From: Eonycteris spelaea
Taxonomy: Eukaryota > Chordata > Mammalia > Chiroptera > Pteropodidae
Direction of reading: 5' to 3'
Length of the DNA stretch: 64,000 nucleotides
Assembly (NCBI GenBank): GCA_003508835.1
Contig: PUFA01000544.1
Location: forward strand, 124,001 to 188,000
Below, piece by piece: positions 11,580-40,352 of the stretch (within the stretch, counting starts at the first letter, position 1; every line of letters begins with the position of its first letter). The position numbers and the translations under genes are program-made. The notes beneath the pieces were generated by a model that had not been told where the DNA came from, ran no database searches, and worked only from the letters and a program-made list of their open reading frames with translations.

Positions 11580-12170
11580 GGGATCCACTTCTGGGTACGT
11601 ATCCAAAGGAAATGAAAACATTTTGAAGAGATACCTGCACTCCCCAGCATTACTGCATTATTCACAACGGCCAAGATCGGAAATAGCCCAAATGTCTTTG
11701 ATAAAGAAAAGGAGGTGTATCTATCGATGATGAAATATTATTCAGCCATAAAAATAAAGGAAATCTGCCATTTATGACAACATAGGTGAACCTGGAGAAC
11801 ATTATGCTAAATGAATTAAGCCAGACAGAGAAAGACAAGTACTATATGATCTTGCTATATGTGGAATCTAGAAAGGTCAAACTCAAAACCAGGGAGGAGA
11901 GTGGTGTTTACCAGGGGCTTGGAGGGAATAAAATGGAGAGATGTTGGTCAAAGGGTACAAACTTTCAGTTGTAAAATGAATAAGTTCTGGTTATCTAGTA
12001 GGGCAGAGTGGCTATAGGTAATCATACGGTATTACATGAAATTACATACATGAAATTTGCTGAGAAAAATCCCAAGTGTTCTGACCACACAGGCACACAC
12101 AAAAATGGTAATTGTGAGTTGATGGAAAATTAAATTGATTGTGATCATTATTTCACAGTGTAAGTGTATT
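11580..12170 (+). mobile_element. Older L1 3' end
   Basis: Contains the end of ORF2 and the 3'UTR: 'cacttctgggtacgtatcca', 'caacggccaagat', 'attattcagccataaaaat' and 'gccagacagagaaagacaa' are standard L1 landmarks. More diverged than its neighbour. It lies in intron 1, in the same orientation as the gene. Confidence 0.8.
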
Positions 12171-12751
12171 TCACATGATCACTTTTTACACCTTGATTAG
12201 GTACACTATGTATTTGTTGACTATGCCTCGGTACAAGTGGAAAAGGGCAAGCAGGTGGGAGGCGGTGCTAATCCCACCTCACATTAGATTGCCGAGGCAT
12301 TTTGTAATTACACCTCTTGTGCCCCCGACCAGAAAGTTTCGTTCAAATATTGGGGTGGACCAGCTCAATAATATTTAAAGTGCTTCAGGTGATTCCACTT
12401 AGTATCCAGCATTGAGCAGCAAGGCTCTGGGTCCTCCATTTCTGAGGGCTGAGATCTGGGGTGAGGGTGGGGGGTGGGGCAGGACCAGGTCTGTGACCTG
12501 AAGGGGAGTGTCGGGGCAGCCAGGGTTCCCATTGCTACAGTGTGTGTGAGGGCTTCACCAGGAGGGGAGTGTGATCCGAAGAGGTGGGAAAGCTCACCTG
12601 TTGGTCTCTGAGTAGGAGTTTGCTGTCCTGAATCTCCCTGTAGCAGGGGCAGCAGACATTGTCTTTTTCATGGGATGAGGTGTCCCCTGTGTGTGTGGTT
12701 GTGGCACAGGAAGGGGGGATGTTGATAAACAGTATATTTTCAACTTTCCAG
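12171..12751 (+). other. Intron 1, distal part with G-quadruplex motif and inverted repeat
   Basis: Holds a canonical four-run G-quadruplex motif at 12458-12479 and an inverted repeat, 12223-12231 with 12292-12300, nested around a second pair at 12254-12260 and 12272-12278. The 3' splice acceptor (pyrimidine run, then CAG at 12749-12751) ends the intron. Confidence 0.55.
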
Positions 12752-12829
12752 ATTGACCTCTAAAGACTCTTGTTGCCTGAGAAGAAGTCTGGAAGAGGAG
12801 GAGGCAGAGAAAAGAAAGAGGGGTCAGGA

Positions 12830-12844
<15 letters not shown>
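12752..12844 (+). CDS. KRAB-ZNF exon 2: 5'UTR and start codon (MALSQ)
   Basis: The exon follows 'caactttccag' and ends at donor GTAAAG (12845). ATG is at 12830-12832 in context 'tcaggaATGG' (G at +4). It encodes Met-Ala-Leu-Ser-Gln and then splices in phase 0 to the KRAB-A exon. A five-codon start exon of the form M-A-L-x-Q just before the KRAB exon is the standard layout of this ZNF subfamily. The tandem copy at 40353-40415 has the same layout (MALFQ). Confidence 0.85.
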
Positions 12845-29075
<16,231 letters not shown>

Positions 29076-29567
29076 CAGATCCATATTCCCTAGATAATGA
29101 CACTGATTATCATATTTATTATTGTATGAATTAGCATCAGGAAAGGCAGAGAATAGTGTAAAAGTATGGTATGTTATCATGGTTATTCTGGTCCCCTTCT
29201 CCAGATAGGCCACTGTAGGTCATAGAAAAGAATGCTCTACCAACTGACCATGAAACAAACAGGCCCAGACATTAAGGGACGGAGCTTTCCATGGGAGGAG
29301 AGTGGTAGGTTACTAGGGAGCACTTCCGTAGTAGAAATAATAGAGAAGAAATGGTGGTGAGTTTCTCCATTGAGTAGCAATAGCTGTTGTATATCAAAGA
29401 TTAGTGGAAAATGTTTCATTTTTGGAAATTGAAGAAAGAGCTGTTATCTGAAAGGGGCATTTAATCAAAAGAACCAGAATAGAATGTGCATGTGGTTGAT
29501 TCACATTTAACTGTTGGCATTCCTTTTGCCATTTTATTCAGAATGTATTATGTCTTGTGTTTTAATT

Positions 29568-29573
29568 AATAAA
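29568..29573 (+). promoter_or_regulatory. Candidate polyadenylation signal AATAAA
   Basis: First canonical AATAAA downstream of the KRAB-ZNF stop codon, 1.1 kb into the 3'UTR. Cleavage site not determinable from sequence. Confidence 0.4.
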
Positions 29574-30183
29574 ATTTAATTGTCCCCCATAATCCAGGAC
29601 AATCTCCCCATTTTATCAGCTGACCTTAATTCCCTTTTGCCATCTGCCATAATATAGTTCTGAGGATCAGGGAATGGACACTTTTGGGGGTGCAGTCATT
29701 CTCCTTACCATAAGAGAGGATATGCCTGATTTACCAACCAGAAATTCAGAACACTATAGGTGACGGTAAATTTCCAAAGGAAATGGGAATTTAGGAAAGG
29801 AGATAATGATTTATTAGTGGCCAAGTGTGGCAAAAGTCCTCAACTGATGGGGAGATCAGTCATTTCAGATGAAAGAGTCGCTGAGTGGACACACCATAGC
29901 AATCTACAGAGCAAAGTCAGCCAAATCTCTGATGATTTATGTTCTCTCAATGTCTCAAGATCACTGTTATGACTACCGCCATCTGAACATAGTACTTAAC
30001 AGGAAGTACAAGTGAAAGTGGACTTGTATTGACTTATAAAGTATGCAGAGGTTTGTTTTTAATTCCTGTTCAAGTTGTTCTCTTGTTGTTTGTCCTTTTC
30101 TTATACAAATGGAATGTAGAATTCATAAAAATGATTATGTGAGGGTACCAGTGCATTGAAATCTTAATTCTGTTGTTTAAGAA

Positions 30184-30189
30184 AATAAA
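30184..30189 (+). promoter_or_regulatory. Alternative polyadenylation signal AATAAA
   Basis: Second candidate 1.7 kb past the stop, in 'aagaaaataaaacatttt', followed about 40 bases later by a GU-rich stretch ('gggtcatgtttctt'). Confidence 0.4.
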
Positions 30190-31699
30190 ACATTTTAAAA
30201 AATCATTTTTTAGAACACCGAATGGGTCATGTTTCTTCTACCAAGAGTTTAATCCCACCTTCGTAGGGTACTTTATAACTAACAAGGTACAATTAGGCTC
30301 TCAAGGTTTAAGGAATCTATAACAATTTTCTTCCATGATGGGACCAAAGAATGAACAAATTTGGGTTATACACTTGGAACTTGCACTTGAATTATTCTCT
30401 GCACACTCTGCCCCAGGACATTTATTGGGCTGTAACAAAAATACCATAGCACTGCAGTTTCAGACTCTGATCCCTTAAAAATTCTTCTCAATCATGAATA
30501 TACACCATTTGATTATGTTTCTTTATGTTCTTTTTTTCTGCCCAAATAAACCCATGTCACACGTCTTTACATGAAGTAAAAACAGGATTGTAGTAACCAT
30601 GTGGAAAAATTAATAAATCAAAGAAAATTTCAGAAACAAGGATAAAAATAAAATCTCTTGAGTGCGGAGCACTCAGTGAAATAAATAGATGAACAAGAGA
30701 TAGCTTCTTACATAGAAAGCTTCTTAAGGAGAGTATGGTAGACTTCCTGCTGATGAAAAAATGGCTTGAGGGAATGGTGACCTATTAAGTGTGTTACGGT
30801 GTGAACAGGGTAGGACTGGATTGAAGGTACCAATTTATGGTTTGAATTCCTAGCTGATATAAAAGGAGGGGGCTCTCAGGCTGTACTATCAGCTTTCTCA
30901 GGCAGAACAGGGAGAGGTGGTAGTGAGGCTTAACAGATGTCAGAAATCAAACATCAAGAAATACAATCAGGGAAAAACATGGTGGAGTGAGAGATGTCCT
31001 CAGATCTCTCCCCTTGAAACAACAAGCTGAACATCTAAAACTGAACAAAAAACACCCAAACTGCACACCAGCACGTCTGAGCATGGAACCTGCACATAAG
31101 AGCTACAAGTCAGAACCCCAGGTGTCAGTAGGTGGACTGGAAAAAACAAAGAAGCTGCCTCTTGCAGCAGGAGCCCCTTGGAGGAGGAGGGAGAGGGGAA
31201 AAGGAGCGGCGAGTTCCTTGAATAGCCCTGCCTCAGAGTGCTGTGAGCTCCACGCGGCCAGCGTCAGTTCCAATCATCAGGGCAGAAGGCAGAGAAACAG
31301 TTGATTTTTACCAGCTGCGGTTGCAAAAGTGAGGCTGAGCCCCAGCCTCCAATCCCCAACCCAGAGTGCCCCTCACCCCATACCCTCCAAGATGGAATGC
31401 AGCAGAGCCCCAGGGGAATCTGAGCAAACACCACCGAAACTGTCACCAACACTGACAGGAACTGAGAATGAGGGTAACGAGCATGATTAAACCTCTATAA
31501 GGAAAAAAAAAGACATTATTAACACTTTATATAAAACAGAGATCAAAAAGGCTTAGATGCCACCTACTGGAAACCAAAAGAAAGATGCCTTATTTGCAAC
31601 AGGCTAGGTACCATTACATAATATTCTTTTGGGGCAAAAAAAAAAAAAAAAAAAAAAAAGCAGAACACATTTCCATTAATGCCCAGGTGGAGAAATAGT

Positions 31700-32630
31700 C
31701 TCTTAAACATGAACAACCATGGTGACAAGTCATCTCAGAAAGAAAAATCTCCAGAAAATAAGCTTATAGGCATAAAAATATGTGACTTAAGTGACATATC
31801 AGGATGGTACTTCTGAAAAAACTCAGTGAGATTCAACACAAATCATATCAACAATTTGAGGAATCGAAAAAATGACTAGATGAACAGAGTTCTCTATCAA
31901 GGAGACTGAAGCTCTCAAAAAGAACCAAATAGATCTATTGGAGATGAAAAACACTGCAAGAGTTGAAAAATGAAATAGCAAGCTTGGGATATACAGTTGA
32001 TTAAATGGAGGAAAGGATCAGTGATATCGAAGATAGAAATCTAGAAATAAACCAGAAGGAAGAAGAGAAACCGAAGAATGAAAAATAATGACAGAGAAAT
32101 ACAAGAACTAGCTGATACCATCAGGAGAGGAAACATAAGGATAATAGGCATTAATGAAGGGGAAGAAAAGGAGCAGGAATTCGAAAGCATTTTCAGATAA
32201 ATAGTTGACGAATATTTCCCAAATCTAAGGAATTAGCTGGAGCTTGGAATTCCAAAAGTCAATAGAACACCCAATTATCTCACCCCAAAAAGGCCTTCAC
32301 CAAGACACATTGTATTAAAATTATAAAAATCAGCAACAAAGAATTCTCAGGGCAGCAAGGGAAAAGATGGTAACCTATAAAGGAAAACCCATTACATTAT
32401 TGTCGGACTTCTCAGGACAAACCTTATAAGCCAGAAAGGAGTGGAATCAAATATTCAAAGTATTAAATGAAAGGAACTACCCCCTAAGAATAATGTATCC
32501 AGCTAAGCTCTCGTTTAGATTTGAAGGAGACAAGATCTTTTCAGACATTTAAAAGTTGAGGGAATTCTCTACTATGAGGCCTGCACTACAGGAAATACTG
32601 AAAGAGGTCATCTCACCTAAAACAAAATGA
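31700..32630 (+). pseudogene. L1 ORF1 relic
   Basis: A-rich region with coiled-coil-like stretches ('ctagatgaacagagttctct' onward) and a later part corresponding to the RNA-binding domain ('cacattgtattaaaattat', 'agggcagcaagg'). No frame stays open for more than a short distance. ORF1 normally makes the nucleic-acid chaperone of the L1 particle. Confidence 0.65.
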
Positions 32631-33019
32631 CAAAAAAAAAAAAAAGCATAATTAGGAGTAAGATGACTTGCAGGCTGATAAAAGCAGAGGAAGGCAACCT
32701 TTAGTAGGAACAGGGCATACTAAGCTTAAAATAAGAAGAGATTTGCTGTAGCAAGCTAGTAATGAATGTTCAGCATACATAGGGACAAAATGAGATAATA
32801 TGACCGCAAAGGGGAGGATTCAAAGATCCACGTTCGGAAGGGGGATGGTGATAAGGCACACACAGAAGAAAAAGGAGACTGTATATAAACAACTATTCTT
32901 TCAATATTCATAGTGGTAATCACAGGCCAAAGATTTAGAATGGAAGTGTTTAACATAAACCAAGAAGGACCAGAGGCAAAACCCACAAAAGCCAACCAAA
33001 ATAAAGAAAATGGAAACAT

Positions 33020-36000
33020 AAGGACATGGAATCAATGGAAACACCGAGCTACCAGAAAGCAAAAGATAAAATGACTATAAGAAGACTTCATATTTCAATA
33101 ATCACTCTAAATGTAAATGGACCCAACTCACCAATAAAAAGGCACACAGTTCCAGAATGGCTCAAAAATCAAAACCCAACCATATGCTGCTTCCAGGAGA
33201 CACATCTCGGCTCCAAAGACAAATATAGAGTCAAAGTGAAAGGGTGGAAATGATATTTCAAGCAAATGGCATTCAGAGAAAAGCAGGAGTAGTGGTACTA
33301 ATATTGGATGAAATAGACTTCAAAATAAAAAAGGCAAAGAAAGATGCTGAGGGACACTTCACAATGATAAAGGAATCATGCACCAAGAAGATATAACACT
33401 TGCTAATATCTATGCTCCTAATCAGGGAGCCTCAAAATATGTAAAGTAATTACAGAATTAAAGGGAAGCACACCAAAACACTATCATAGTAGGGGACCTA
33501 AATACCCCACTGTTGGAGATGGACAGATTCCAAACAGAAAATCAATAAGGAAATAACATCTTTGCATGGCACATTAGAACAACTGGACATAATTGACATT
33601 TACAGAACCTTCCATCCCCAAACAGGTGCTAATATATTCTTCCCTATTGCACATGGAACATTCTCAAGGATTGAACACATACTGGGACACAGAGCCTCAA
33701 CAAGTACAAGAGGGTTGAAATCATAGCAACAATATTCTCTGATCATAATGTTTGAAACTAGAGATGAACTGCAAAAAGAAATCAGGAAGAACTACAAATA
33801 CACGGAGATTAAACAATATGCTACTGAAGAATAACTGGGTCAGAGAAGAAATAAAAATCAAAGAGGATGCAATACTTTCCAACTCATTTTATGAGGACAA
33901 TATGACTTTGATACCGAAACCTGGTAAGGATAACACAAAAAAAGAAAACTACAGACCAATCTCTCTCATGAACACAGATGCAAAAAAAAAAAAACAAAAA
34001 CAAAAACAAAAACAAAAACAAAACCCTAAATAAGATACTAGCGAACCAAATACAGCAACATATTAAAAAGATTATACACCATGATCCAGTGGGCTTCATC
34101 CCAGAGGCAGAGGGATGGTTCAACATATGCAAATCAACTAATGTGATACGCCACATAAAGAAATTTAAAAAGAATCATATGATCAGATTAATAGATGCAG
34201 AAAAATCCTTCAACAAAATACAGCATTCATTTATGATCAAAACACTTAACATAATTGGTAAAAAAGGAAAGTACCTTAACATAATAAAGGCCATATAGGA
34301 CAAGCCCTCAGCCAACATTATACTTAATGGTGAAAAACTAAAAACCTTCCAAGATCAGGAAAAGGAGGCTGTCCACTATCACCTCTCTTATTCGATATTC
34401 AGTATATGAACGTCCTAGCGAGCACTATCAGGCAAGAGAAAGATAAAAGGCATCCAAATGAAACGAAGAAGTCAAAATATCTTGCGATACATGATTCTCT
34501 ATATAAAAACCCTAAAGACTCCACAAGAACACTACTAGAAACAGTAAGCAAATACAGTAAAGTTTCTGATACAAAATCAACATTCAAAAATCCACAGCAT
34601 ATCTGTATTCTAATAATGAAGTATCAGAAAAAGTTGAAAAAATAATTCCTTTTGCAATTGCACAACAACAAAAATAAAATACCTAGGAATAAATCTAATA
34701 AAACATGTGAAGGACCTACATAATGAAAACTATAAGACCCTATTAAAAGAAATCAAAGATACAAAGAAATGGAAAGATATTCATGTTCTTGGATTGGAAG
34801 GATCAACATAGTTAAAATGACTATGTTACCTAAAGCATTATACAGATTTAATGCAATCCCATCAAAATTCCATTGGCAGTTTTTAAAGGAATGGAACAAA
34901 AAAAATCATAAGATTTGTGTGGAAGCACAAAAGACCCCAAATTGCCAAAACCATTCTGAAAAAAATAATAATAATGATGAGGCTGAAGGCATCACTCTGC
35001 CCAACTTCAAATTATAGTACAAAGCGACAGTAATCAAAATGGCATGGTATTTGCAGCGAAATAGACACATGGACCAGTGGATTGGAATCGAGAGTCCTGA
35101 AGGAAACCATATTTATACAGGCAAATAATTTTTGACAAGCCAAAAACATATAGTGGAAAAAGGAAAGCCTCTTCAATAAATAGTGGTGGGAAAACTAGAA
35201 AGCCACCTGCAAAAGAATGAAGCTAGACTGTGTTTCCCCACACCACACACCAAAATTAACTCAAAATGGATTAAAGTCCTGAATAGAAGACTGAAATAGT
35301 TAAAATGCATAGAAGAAAACATAGGAAACTAAACTCAAGGACCTTGACTTAAAGAGGATTTTATGAATTTGACCTCAAAGGCAAGGGAAGTAAGAGCAAA
35401 AATAAATAAAGGGACTACATCAAACTAAAAAGCTTCTGCTCAGCAAAAGAAACGTCAACAAGGTAAAGAGACAACCATCTCAATGGGAAAAATATTTGCA
35501 AGCAACGCCTCTGATAAGGGCCTAATATCCAAAATATACAAAGAACTCATATGACTCAATAACAACAACAAACAAAACAACAAAAAAATGATGCAATTAC
35601 AGGGCAGAGGATTGAACAGACACTTCTCCCTAGAGGACATACAAATGGCCAAATATTGAAAGATGCTCAACATCACTAGCTATTAGGGAAATGCAAATCA
35701 AAACCACAATGAGATACCATCTCACACCTGTTAGAATAGCTATAATCAACAGGACAAGTAATAACAAATGCTGGAGAGGATATGGAGAAAAAGGAACCCT
35801 CATACTGCTGGTGGGACTGCAAATTGGTACAGCACTATGGAAAACAGTGTGGAGGTTCCTCAAAAAAAACTAAGAATTGATCTACCATATGATCCAGCAA
35901 TCCCCTACTGGGTATTTACCCCAAAGACTTGAAAACCATATCCAAAAAGATATTTGCACACCGATGTTCACTGAGGCATTATTCAAAGTGGTCAGGACAT

Positions 36001-36180
36001 TGGAAGCGATCAAGTGTCCTATGATAGATGATTGGCTAAAGATGGTGTGATACCTATATACAATGGAATATTACTCAGCCATAAGAAGAGATGAAATACT
36101 GCCATTTGAGACAACTGGATGGACCTCGAGATAATCAGGCTAAGTGAAATAAGCCAGGCTGAAAAAGTAGAAAGTCACGT
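33020..36180 (+). pseudogene. L1 ORF2 relic (endonuclease and reverse transcriptase)
   Basis: The open piece at about 33071-33253 encodes the N-terminal endonuclease signature (ITLNVNG ... FQETHL). Pieces at 33752-34033, 33978-34298 and 34406-35017 carry reverse-transcriptase-like and C-terminal parts in shifting frames. An (AAAAAC)n expansion at 33981-34024 adds a further break. Confidence 0.75.
33981..34024. repeat. (AAAAAC)n simple repeat in L1 ORF2
   Basis: A run of A followed by repeated CAAAAA units. It probably expanded from an A-rich stretch of the L1. Confidence 0.85.
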
Positions 36181-36506
36181 GATATCACTTACATGGGCGA
36201 TATAAACCTAAAAGCAACAAATGAACAGGACAAACAGAGACTCAGGACATGGTCGATGGAATAATAGTTACAGAGGGTAGCGGGTAGTGGAGGAAGGGAT
36301 AGGTAGATGGGGTAAAGCGGGTCAAATATAAGGTTGTAGGGGAGGGTGAAGTGGGTAAAGGGATCTAATATATGATAGCTGAAGGAAACTGGACTTTGGG
36401 TGGTAAACACACAATAGGATATACAGATGTCAAATTATAATGTACACCTGAAAATTATATAATTGTATTAAACAATGTTACCCCAATAAACTTAATTTTA
36501 AAAAAG

Positions 36507-37731
36507 TATTATATAAACCTGCAGTATCATTAATTTTTTAAAAAGTTAATTTCTAAGTTAAAAGCTGAGTACTGGTAACCTCCAAAGAAGAATAAAGTTA
36601 TTTACAAAAATTGACACAGAAGTTGGAATAAGAAAAGAAAAAGTGTCATGAAGAGCACAAAGTGAGTGAACCTACTCCTAAAAATCTTTACTTTCATATG
36701 TACCATAAAAACTAATTTGTTCTAACAAAAATCAAAGTATTTTTTACTATATCCCTTGACACAAAACATTCAAAAACAGAAAACAGATAGGTCAAAGTAC
36801 CTAATTCAGCTATTTTAACATTCAAATTAAATTTCCACATGACAGAGAATGAAGATTTCAAAAGTTGAAATTACAATTATATCTAGTAATTAATGACTTA
36901 AGGAAAATACAGGATGCCATCTAGTATATTGCAAATGTATTTGAGAAGTGTTGATTAGAATTAACAAAATTTAAAGAAAGATTAATTATATTCATGCAAG
37001 AAGAAATTTTTTTTTCTTTTAACTAGCACTTCTATCTGCGCCCACTAAATAACTTTTCAACTTAAACCATTTTGCCTTGTTATGAGGAATAGCTCTGCTT
37101 CTTGCAAATATAAGCCACCCCCGTACCTCTAATTCCGTACCTCCCCTGCTCCAAAGAACACTGGACAGATTCAAGGGACTCAAAAGCAGAAACCAGAGAT
37201 TGTTGGACGGGAAGAAAGAAGAGCAGACTCTTGCGGGGGCAGGAGAAGGACTGAGCCCGCCCCCTCGGCCAGCCCACACCTCGAACAAATCCCCAGCTAG
37301 GGCCTCTGGGGGCCCTCCCAACCTCACCAACCTGTCTTTCCACGCAAGCTGCAGTTTCCTGCAGCCCTGGAAGCAGATGGAAAGGCTAAGAGGCATTTCC
37401 GGGGTCAGTCACAGTTTTCAAGTTAAATGCGCGCTCCACTATCGTCAGGTCCCTTCTGCCGCACTTTCGATGCTCTGCCCTAAATTAAAATCCCTGAAAC
37501 CCATCTGTTTCTATAACTTGTGAGTTCGTCCCTTTTCCCTCTGGGCGGTCGTTATAAGCCCTCCTGAGTCTTGTCGCTCCCTGCGGGGCCAGGAGTTTCG
37601 TCAGTTCCCAGTTAAAATTGTTCTGAGGCAGGAACCTACCCCAACCTTTCTACCTTCAGTCTACGTAGACACTGACTGACCAGCTCTGATGTTTACTTGA
37701 AAACTCTCCAGACTCCCCTGTTGCAGTGGTT
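36507..37731 (+). other. Spacer with a GC-rich patch (possible remnant promoter of the second copy)
   Basis: 36507-37080 is AT-rich. 37200-37600 is GC-richer with scattered CpG and a GC box ('gcccgccccctcgg', near 37255). It lies about 2.8-3.1 kb before the second start exon, close to the 2.9-kb promoter-exon spacing of the intact gene. I see no clear sequence match to 9580-9830, so the promoter idea rests on position and composition only. Confidence 0.3.
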
Positions 37732-38300
37732 TGTTACATGTGGATTGTGAGTTTATTTGCCCTGTGTGAACTAGATTGAATTATATTACATGTGTGTAAA
37801 ATGGCTGCACTAATGTTAAACCTCAATAAATGTAAACAACTTGTTTTGCCGAATTGAAAATGTTTACCCCAAGAGTGAAATTGTTTTGAACCAAGAGTGA
37901 TAACCAGACACCCATGCACCTGGCTGATAAGATACTGAAGACGTCACCGCTACACATAAAATCTCCAGGACTCTCTGCCTGAGTCAGGGCATTCTCTCTG
38001 TCTCACAAGAGTGTGTCTCTCTGTCCTTGACTTCCTTCTTGGCCCAAGACTGTCCATCTGAACAAGAGGCCTCTATGCCCGACCGATGGTGATGCGACCA
38101 GCAACTAGCCCAGCACAGATTTGGCGGGCACCATTCCTGCTCATCATGTGTCTGTCTCAGTCAGAATCGCCAGGTGGTCTGCTAGGACTGAAAACGCACA
38201 GGATCTGGTATGAATAAATGCTAGCATGCTTGCAATCTTATTTGTTTGGTGTCTGCATCCTTACTTAGTTGTTGTCTCGCTCAGCTCCTCGTATTTAAAT
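37732..38300 (+). mobile_element. LTR of a class I-like endogenous retrovirus
   Basis: Starts TGTTACATG. An AATAAA at 38213-38218 is followed by a T-rich R/U5-like region ('tttgtttggtgtctgcatcc'). No partner LTR was found, so probably a solo LTR. The right end is approximate. Confidence 0.5.
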
Positions 38301-40352
38301 ATATTAAGCAAACTGCTGTCGCAGGTTTCGAACTGGCTTAAGAGCCTTAAGGAACAAGCGAAGCCACCTGGCATAAGTCCAAGAAGAGAGCGACTTGGAC
38401 ATCCCCTCCCCTAACAGAGCTGCTTAGTGATGAGCTCTCCCCTCCTTCATCGGTGAGCGCAGAGGTGGACCCGACCCGGGAGAGAGGCACAAATAGATGG
38501 TGTAGAGAGGAGGAGGAACCGCAGGGAATGAAACATGTAACAAGAAAGTGGGGGCCAGAAGGGGAACGTAGAGGGGAGAGAAACAAAAAAATGCCTACAA
38601 ACGGGAACACAGAAATGGAAAAAAGAAAAAGACAGCCATACAGAGGAAAAAAAACCGGTGGAGAAAGCGGGAGGTGTACACCTCAGGTCAGGATTGAGTT
38701 GCTTGGACACAATGTTAAATAGTGAAGTACTGACACTTGGCTCTGTATCCTATTAATGTAAGATTTGTTGTGAAAATTGTTTACATCACATGGAAGAGAA
38801 TGGTTGCATAATCAGGTGTTTGAGTGTCTGCATCTTCTAATTATTGCATCTGAAGATAACCCCATTTGCCAACCCCTGTTCATTCAGAGGCAGAGACGAG
38901 CGCAATCTCAGGCATCCTTTTCCTTTAAGAAACAAGAAAAAAGACTTTGTCACTACATGGTACATTTTAAAATGCTCGTTAACAGTACTGTTTGTCCCTC
39001 CTCTTTTCTGCAGCTCATGCTTTCCCTAAATTCCATGTATCCCTCGCGCTTGTTTTAACTTGAATCCCAAAATTGATTGGTAGTTTTGAAATTTCCAAAT
39101 TATTTTCCCTCTTTATTTTGTTCATATTATGAGGTTTATTATTATTCTCTACCATGTATTGGAACTATTCTTTGATGTCTAATAAGTAACTTTACCATAA
39201 AAATGTTGTAATCTTTACCCCTCAAATCTATTTTAACCAGTTAGAGTTTCAACAGCTTCTTTCTTTCCCTGAGTAATTGTTTAAATTAGTAAGCTCTGAG
39301 TTGAAGTGTTGAAGGATGGCAGGAATGATGTTGAACTTTATGCCAGCAGAGCCATCTGTTCATGATGAAGAGATTGCTCCGTTTATCACTACAAGATACC
39401 CTCTTTTGTGTTGTCCAAGAAGACTAAAACTATTTGCATTTTTTTCACATTTTTTCAGGAAAAGAGGAATTAAATACATGGGATTGATTATTCATGAAGA
39501 GAAGTTTCTCTTGCTAAGGAATAGAAATGGTTATCTGGAATTAGGACAGACCCTTTCTACTGCCCTGTTTGGCACCATTTCAGAATTCTCTTACACTCAG
39601 TTTCTGCTCACTGAACTCAGACCTCTTCACGATGACTTGGTGAAATTACTACCGCTCGGATCCTCAGTGCACACACCTGTAAGAAATAATAGGGTAGACA
39701 AGGAATCCTGATGTGAGAAAATGGGATCTCTGAAATGATTTTCAAAATTAGGCATGTGTCTGCCTTTGGCACTTTTCTAGAAGAGGGTGCCCATTCTTAA
39801 TCAGAATTGAAAATGTGTCCCAGTCTTACAAATATAATGAAAACTACTAGGAAAGAGGCAGGGGCAGAGTTTCAGAGACAGAGGCCTGCCTCTCCGCCTG
39901 CTTTTCTTCCTCTCTGTTTCATGGGTAAATATTGTTTGACAGTGTATTCTCCTGGCATTAAACCCTGAGGACAAAACACCTAAATTTTTCTATGTGGTTA
40001 CAGCAGGGAACATTGGAACTGTGATGGCCCTTCAGAGTTGTACATGAAAGAATGTACATGCTTCTGTACCTATATCCACCAGCCATTGGATGCTGGCTGC
40101 CTAGAGAGGAGCCAGTAACTTGAATGAGGCATTCTTTGGCTGATTGCCAAGCAGACAAGTGCAAAGCAGCAAGTGTGGGGGGGCGGGGGGGTTGGGGATC
40201 AGAGGTCTCTGTATAGTTTATTGTCCCTGCATCCACATGTTTCAGTGAGCAACAAAAGATTGTTTTTTCTCTATATTGAGGTTCTCCTCTTGGTACATGT
40301 GGCAGAGATTGAAATATAGGATTATAACATTAAACAAATTTCTGTCACACAG
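38301..40352 (+). other. Flank / intron 1 counterpart of the second copy
   Basis: 38420-38690 is purine-rich like 10560-11115 and may be its paralogue. An open frame of 131 codons at 39316-39711 resembles no family I know and has no splice or promoter context. A G-rich motif lies at 40177-40197. Confidence 0.4.

Larger units (their letters stand above)
29076..30967 (+). other. Probable 3'UTR and downstream flank
   Basis: No open frame of note. It holds two candidate polyadenylation signals (29568, 30184). 30240-30960 is unassigned, except for a TATA-box consensus (TATAAAAG) at 30858-30865 about 110 bases before the L1 5' end. Confidence 0.5.
30968..36506 (+). mobile_element. Near full-length L1 retrotransposon, decayed
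   Basis: It begins with a GC-richer 5'UTR ('gggaaaaacatggtggagtg') and runs through an ORF1 relic and an ORF2 relic to a 3'UTR ending 'accccaataaacttaatttt' and an A-rich tail. The total of 5.5 kb is somewhat short, with sequence missing between the ORF2 endonuclease and reverse-transcriptase parts (about 33750-33890). Frames carry many stops and shifts, so it cannot move by itself. The 3' end is the same family as 11125-11400. Confidence 0.85.

Noticed and set aside
33884..34156. Antisense open frame in the L1 with long Phe/Leu runs
   Set aside because: It is the reverse of an A-rich L1 region and an (AAAAAC)n repeat.
37200..37523. 107-codon open frame in the GC-rich patch
   Set aside because: No start context, splice signal or similarity. 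Its length is within what GC-richer sequence gives by chance.
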